Source: Collinsella sp. (GTDB lineage Bacteria > Actinomycetota > Coriobacteriia > Coriobacteriales > Coriobacteriaceae). From it: a stretch of 15,851 bases of DNA. The stretch lies in contig DXMJ01000030.1 of the NCBI GenBank assembly GCA_019414265.1, positions 1 through 15,851 of the forward strand, in the 5' to 3' direction. A program made the position numbers and the translations under genes. Numbering within the stretch: position 1 is the stretch's first letter; every line of letters starts with the position of its first letter. The notes under the pieces are model-generated. The model was not told the DNA's origin and searched no databases. It saw nothing but the letters and a program-made list of their open reading frames with translations. Below, piece by piece: positions 14,335 through 15,851 of the stretch.

Positions 14335-15006
14335 CTACTCCTTCGCCGAACCCGTACTTCCCGATTCGACGGTCCAGGGCATCTCATCCTCGAACAGCCA
14401 TGTACGGGCAGACCCACTATCGCGTGCAGTCTGCGGGTCAGGCAAGCAGGTCTGTTTATAGGCATCTTGGATACACTGACCCATAAAATCGTTGAGCTCG
14501 GTCTGGTCGCCCTCCATGACATAGGCGACATCGCCGTCCATGATGTAGATGCCCGGACCCTCATTGCCCTCGTAGCCCGGATCGTACGAGACATCACATA
14601 ACTTTGCGCCGTTTGCAGTGTCCAGCTCGATGGAAGAGTGGCATCCGCCAACCATGTCGTTCGCTTTTGCCCGATAGGACGCATATCCGTACCAACGCTT
14701 AAATGTTTTGCCCTTGAGTAGCTCGGACGCCCTATCGATCAGGCTTGTATCCGTGGTATAGCGCATGGCCCCAAGCTGAATACGCGGATAATTGCTAATA
14801 CCCAGCACAGCCGGCTGCTCATCAAAATCAACGGTAATGGTCTCGGGCTTGTCGTCGCCGGTCAGAAGTTCGACAGATTGAGTCACAGGCTTGACCACCG
14901 GCTCCGTCACCGCAGCAGGTAGAAATGCCATACCGACAGCGCCCGCGCCAACCACAGCGATCGCAAGCACCAAGACAATCAATCCAATACGGGCAGAACG
15001 GCTCAC
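14335..15006 (-). CDS. Anchored or secreted small protein, unknown function
   Basis: This encodes 223 residues. One N-terminal hydrophobic segment (about 6-30, ARIGLIVLVLAIAVVGAGAVGMAFLP) acts as an anchor or an uncleaved signal; no lipobox was seen. The mature part contains four cysteines (C122, C137, C178, C187) that could form two disulfides. It also has patterns such as FKRWYGYASYRAKANDMVGGC and DGDVAYVMEGDQTELNDFMGQC. I recognise no family. I chose the GTG at 15006 because GGGGTG lies 7 nt upstream and the anchor then begins at once. A GTG at 15045 would add 13 residues. The gene is bracketed by the two family 3 palindromes and is divergent from the gene at 15241. Confidence 0.75.
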   Translation of the reverse strand: MSRSARIGLIVLVLAIAVVGAGAVGMAFLPAAVTEPVVKPVTQSVELLTGDDKPETITVDFDEQPAVLGISNYPRIQLGAMRYTTDTSLIDRASELLKGKTFKRWYGYASYRAKANDMVGGCHSSIELDTANGAKLCDVSYDPGYEGNEGPGIYIMDGDVAYVMEGDQTELNDFMGQCIQDAYKQTCLPDPQTARDSGSARTWLFEDEMPWTVESGSTGSAKE

Positions 15007-15095
15007 GGCAAAACACCCCACAATGCAAACCTTCGCCACCTGCACTAATGATACCGCCAGCTAACACTATTACCAAAAGAAGCCGCGCGCTCCTC

Positions 15096-15130
15096 ACCAC
15101 CACAAAGGGGACAGGCACCTTTGTGGTGGT
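15096..15130. repeat. Family 3 short palindrome, copy 2
   Basis: ACCACCACAAAGG (15096-15108) and CCTTTGTGGTGGT (15118-15130) pair perfectly over 13 bp around GGACAGGCA. It is the same length and orientation as copy 1 at 14292-14326. It lies in the divergent intergenic region between the two small surface-protein genes. Confidence 0.9.
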
Positions 15131-15240
15131 TTTCGACGCTAACGGTCGACCATCTCGCGCAATGAGATTAAACTTGAATTGCTCTCTGAACATATCCATT
15201 TCTGCCTATCCTCAACAGATCTTTGTCTCGAGGAGCGCAT

Positions 15241-15851
15241 ATGAAGCCGCCTCATTCCACCGGTCGCAACGTCATCGCCATTCTCGCCATACCCATCGTG
15301 ATGCTCTTCCTTATCGTCATCACGCCCTTTTCCCTTGGTATCACCTCGCCCTTCGATTTATGCGGAATGGTCGACGCCGGCTCGCGTGCCACCTCGCTCT
15401 CCTTTATCTGTCGCGGCGTGTTTTACGAAGATGGAATTCCCACCGGAAGTTGGCAGTCAAAGTTGCCACTGCTCGGTCAGATCGACGGATGCTCCCCCTA
15501 TTTCTGCCTTGGACCTCAGACGCTAAACTATCTAATCGACGACCAGCCACTCGACTTCATCACCCTCGCCTACGACTACGCACCAAACACCGATGAGCGC
15601 CACATGAACCAAGTCCTCGACAAGATGCTTGGACAGTGCGGGCTCACCGAGGAGGCCGGTCGAACCATCTATAGCAACCAGAAATTAAAGCGAACAGAAC
15701 TCCGCCGTGTCGGAAAAATCAAAGGGCGAAACGGGGCCGCCTACTGGGATGCCTGGGCAACACGCGACAAGGGCGAATTCGGACACAGCACCTATATGGT
15801 CACTGTCTACACCAAAGACGGAATTAAGGACAATGTTGACGATTTCGCGTC
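15241..15851 (+). CDS. Anchored or secreted protein, unknown function, 3' end outside window
   Basis: The first 203 codons are open to the window edge, so the gene is partial. The ATG at 15241 has GAGGAG 7 nt upstream. A hydrophobic N-terminal segment (about 10-30, NVIAILAIPIVMLFLIVITPF) anchors or exports it. The extracellular part has cysteines at 41, 57, 84, 89 and 133. It includes the stretch YWDAWATRDKGEFGHSTYMVTVYTKDG (168-194), which suggests a beta-rich fold. No family was recognised. The layout (short N-terminus, one helix, Cys-containing exterior) parallels the divergent gene at 14335-15006, though I see no convincing residue similarity. The two may be functionally paired surface proteins. 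Confidence 0.8.
   Translation, partial: MKPPHSTGRNVIAILAIPIVMLFLIVITPFSLGITSPFDLCGMVDAGSRATSLSFICRGVFYEDGIPTGSWQSKLPLLGQIDGCSPYFCLGPQTLNYLIDDQPLDFITLAYDYAPNTDERHMNQVLDKMLGQCGLTEEAGRTIYSNQKLKRTELRRVGKIKGRNGAAYWDAWATRDKGEFGHSTYMVTVYTKDGIKDNVDDFA

Noticed and set aside
14925..15596. 223-codon plus-strand frame across the divergent gap
   Set aside because: It crosses the intergenic palindrome and overlaps the true frame starting at 15241, which has a GAGGAG site and a membrane segment. The composition is Arg/Pro-rich, typical of a shadow.

Overview
The window looks like chromosomal DNA from a Coriobacteriia-type actinobacterium, most likely Collinsella or a close relative. This is inferred from the high GC content, a mannose-family PTS with a DUF956 partner, a DUF5692-type membrane protein, and several anchored proteins of a style common in that group. 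No species-level marker is present. Most genes lie on the minus strand.

Layout. Positions 1-77 hold a tRNA-Arg(CCU). Positions 213-3495 hold a minus-strand mannose/glucose-type PTS operon in the order IIAB, IIC, IID, then an intrinsic terminator, then a DUF956 (ManO-like) gene. A roughly 400-nt AT-richer leader lies upstream of IIAB. Positions 3901-7141 hold hypA and, upstream of it in the same operon, a 925-residue Fe-S flavoprotein related to the glutamate synthase small subunit. Divergent from that operon is a TetR-family regulator followed by a very Trp-rich polytopic membrane protein. Two near-identical 15-bp palindromes sit in the divergent intergenic region, so the regulator probably controls itself, the membrane protein and the oxidoreductase/hypA operon. 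Positions 9298-10800 encode an anchored surface protein of unknown function. A 64-residue disordered protein follows on the minus strand, then clpB (11260-13887) with its own terminator. The right end carries two short anchored or secreted proteins of unknown function, transcribed divergently. The last one is cut by the window edge.

The most unusual content is non-coding. Three families of imperfect-to-perfect palindromes are present, and no transposase is visible. Family 1 has three dispersed copies of 70-72 nt with arms AAGTTGCGGTGRAATAG. Each copy sits 5-21 nt beyond the stop codon of a minus-strand gene, always in the same orientation, and its arms show compensatory changes. Family 2 is a tandem array of three hairpins (core ATCTGTAACA-N25-TGTTACAGAT) with an 80-81 bp period, upstream of clpB. 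Family 3 is a pair of 35-nt palindromes with arms ACCACCACAAAG that bracket one small gene. The array and the bracketing pair are the best candidates for something undescribed.
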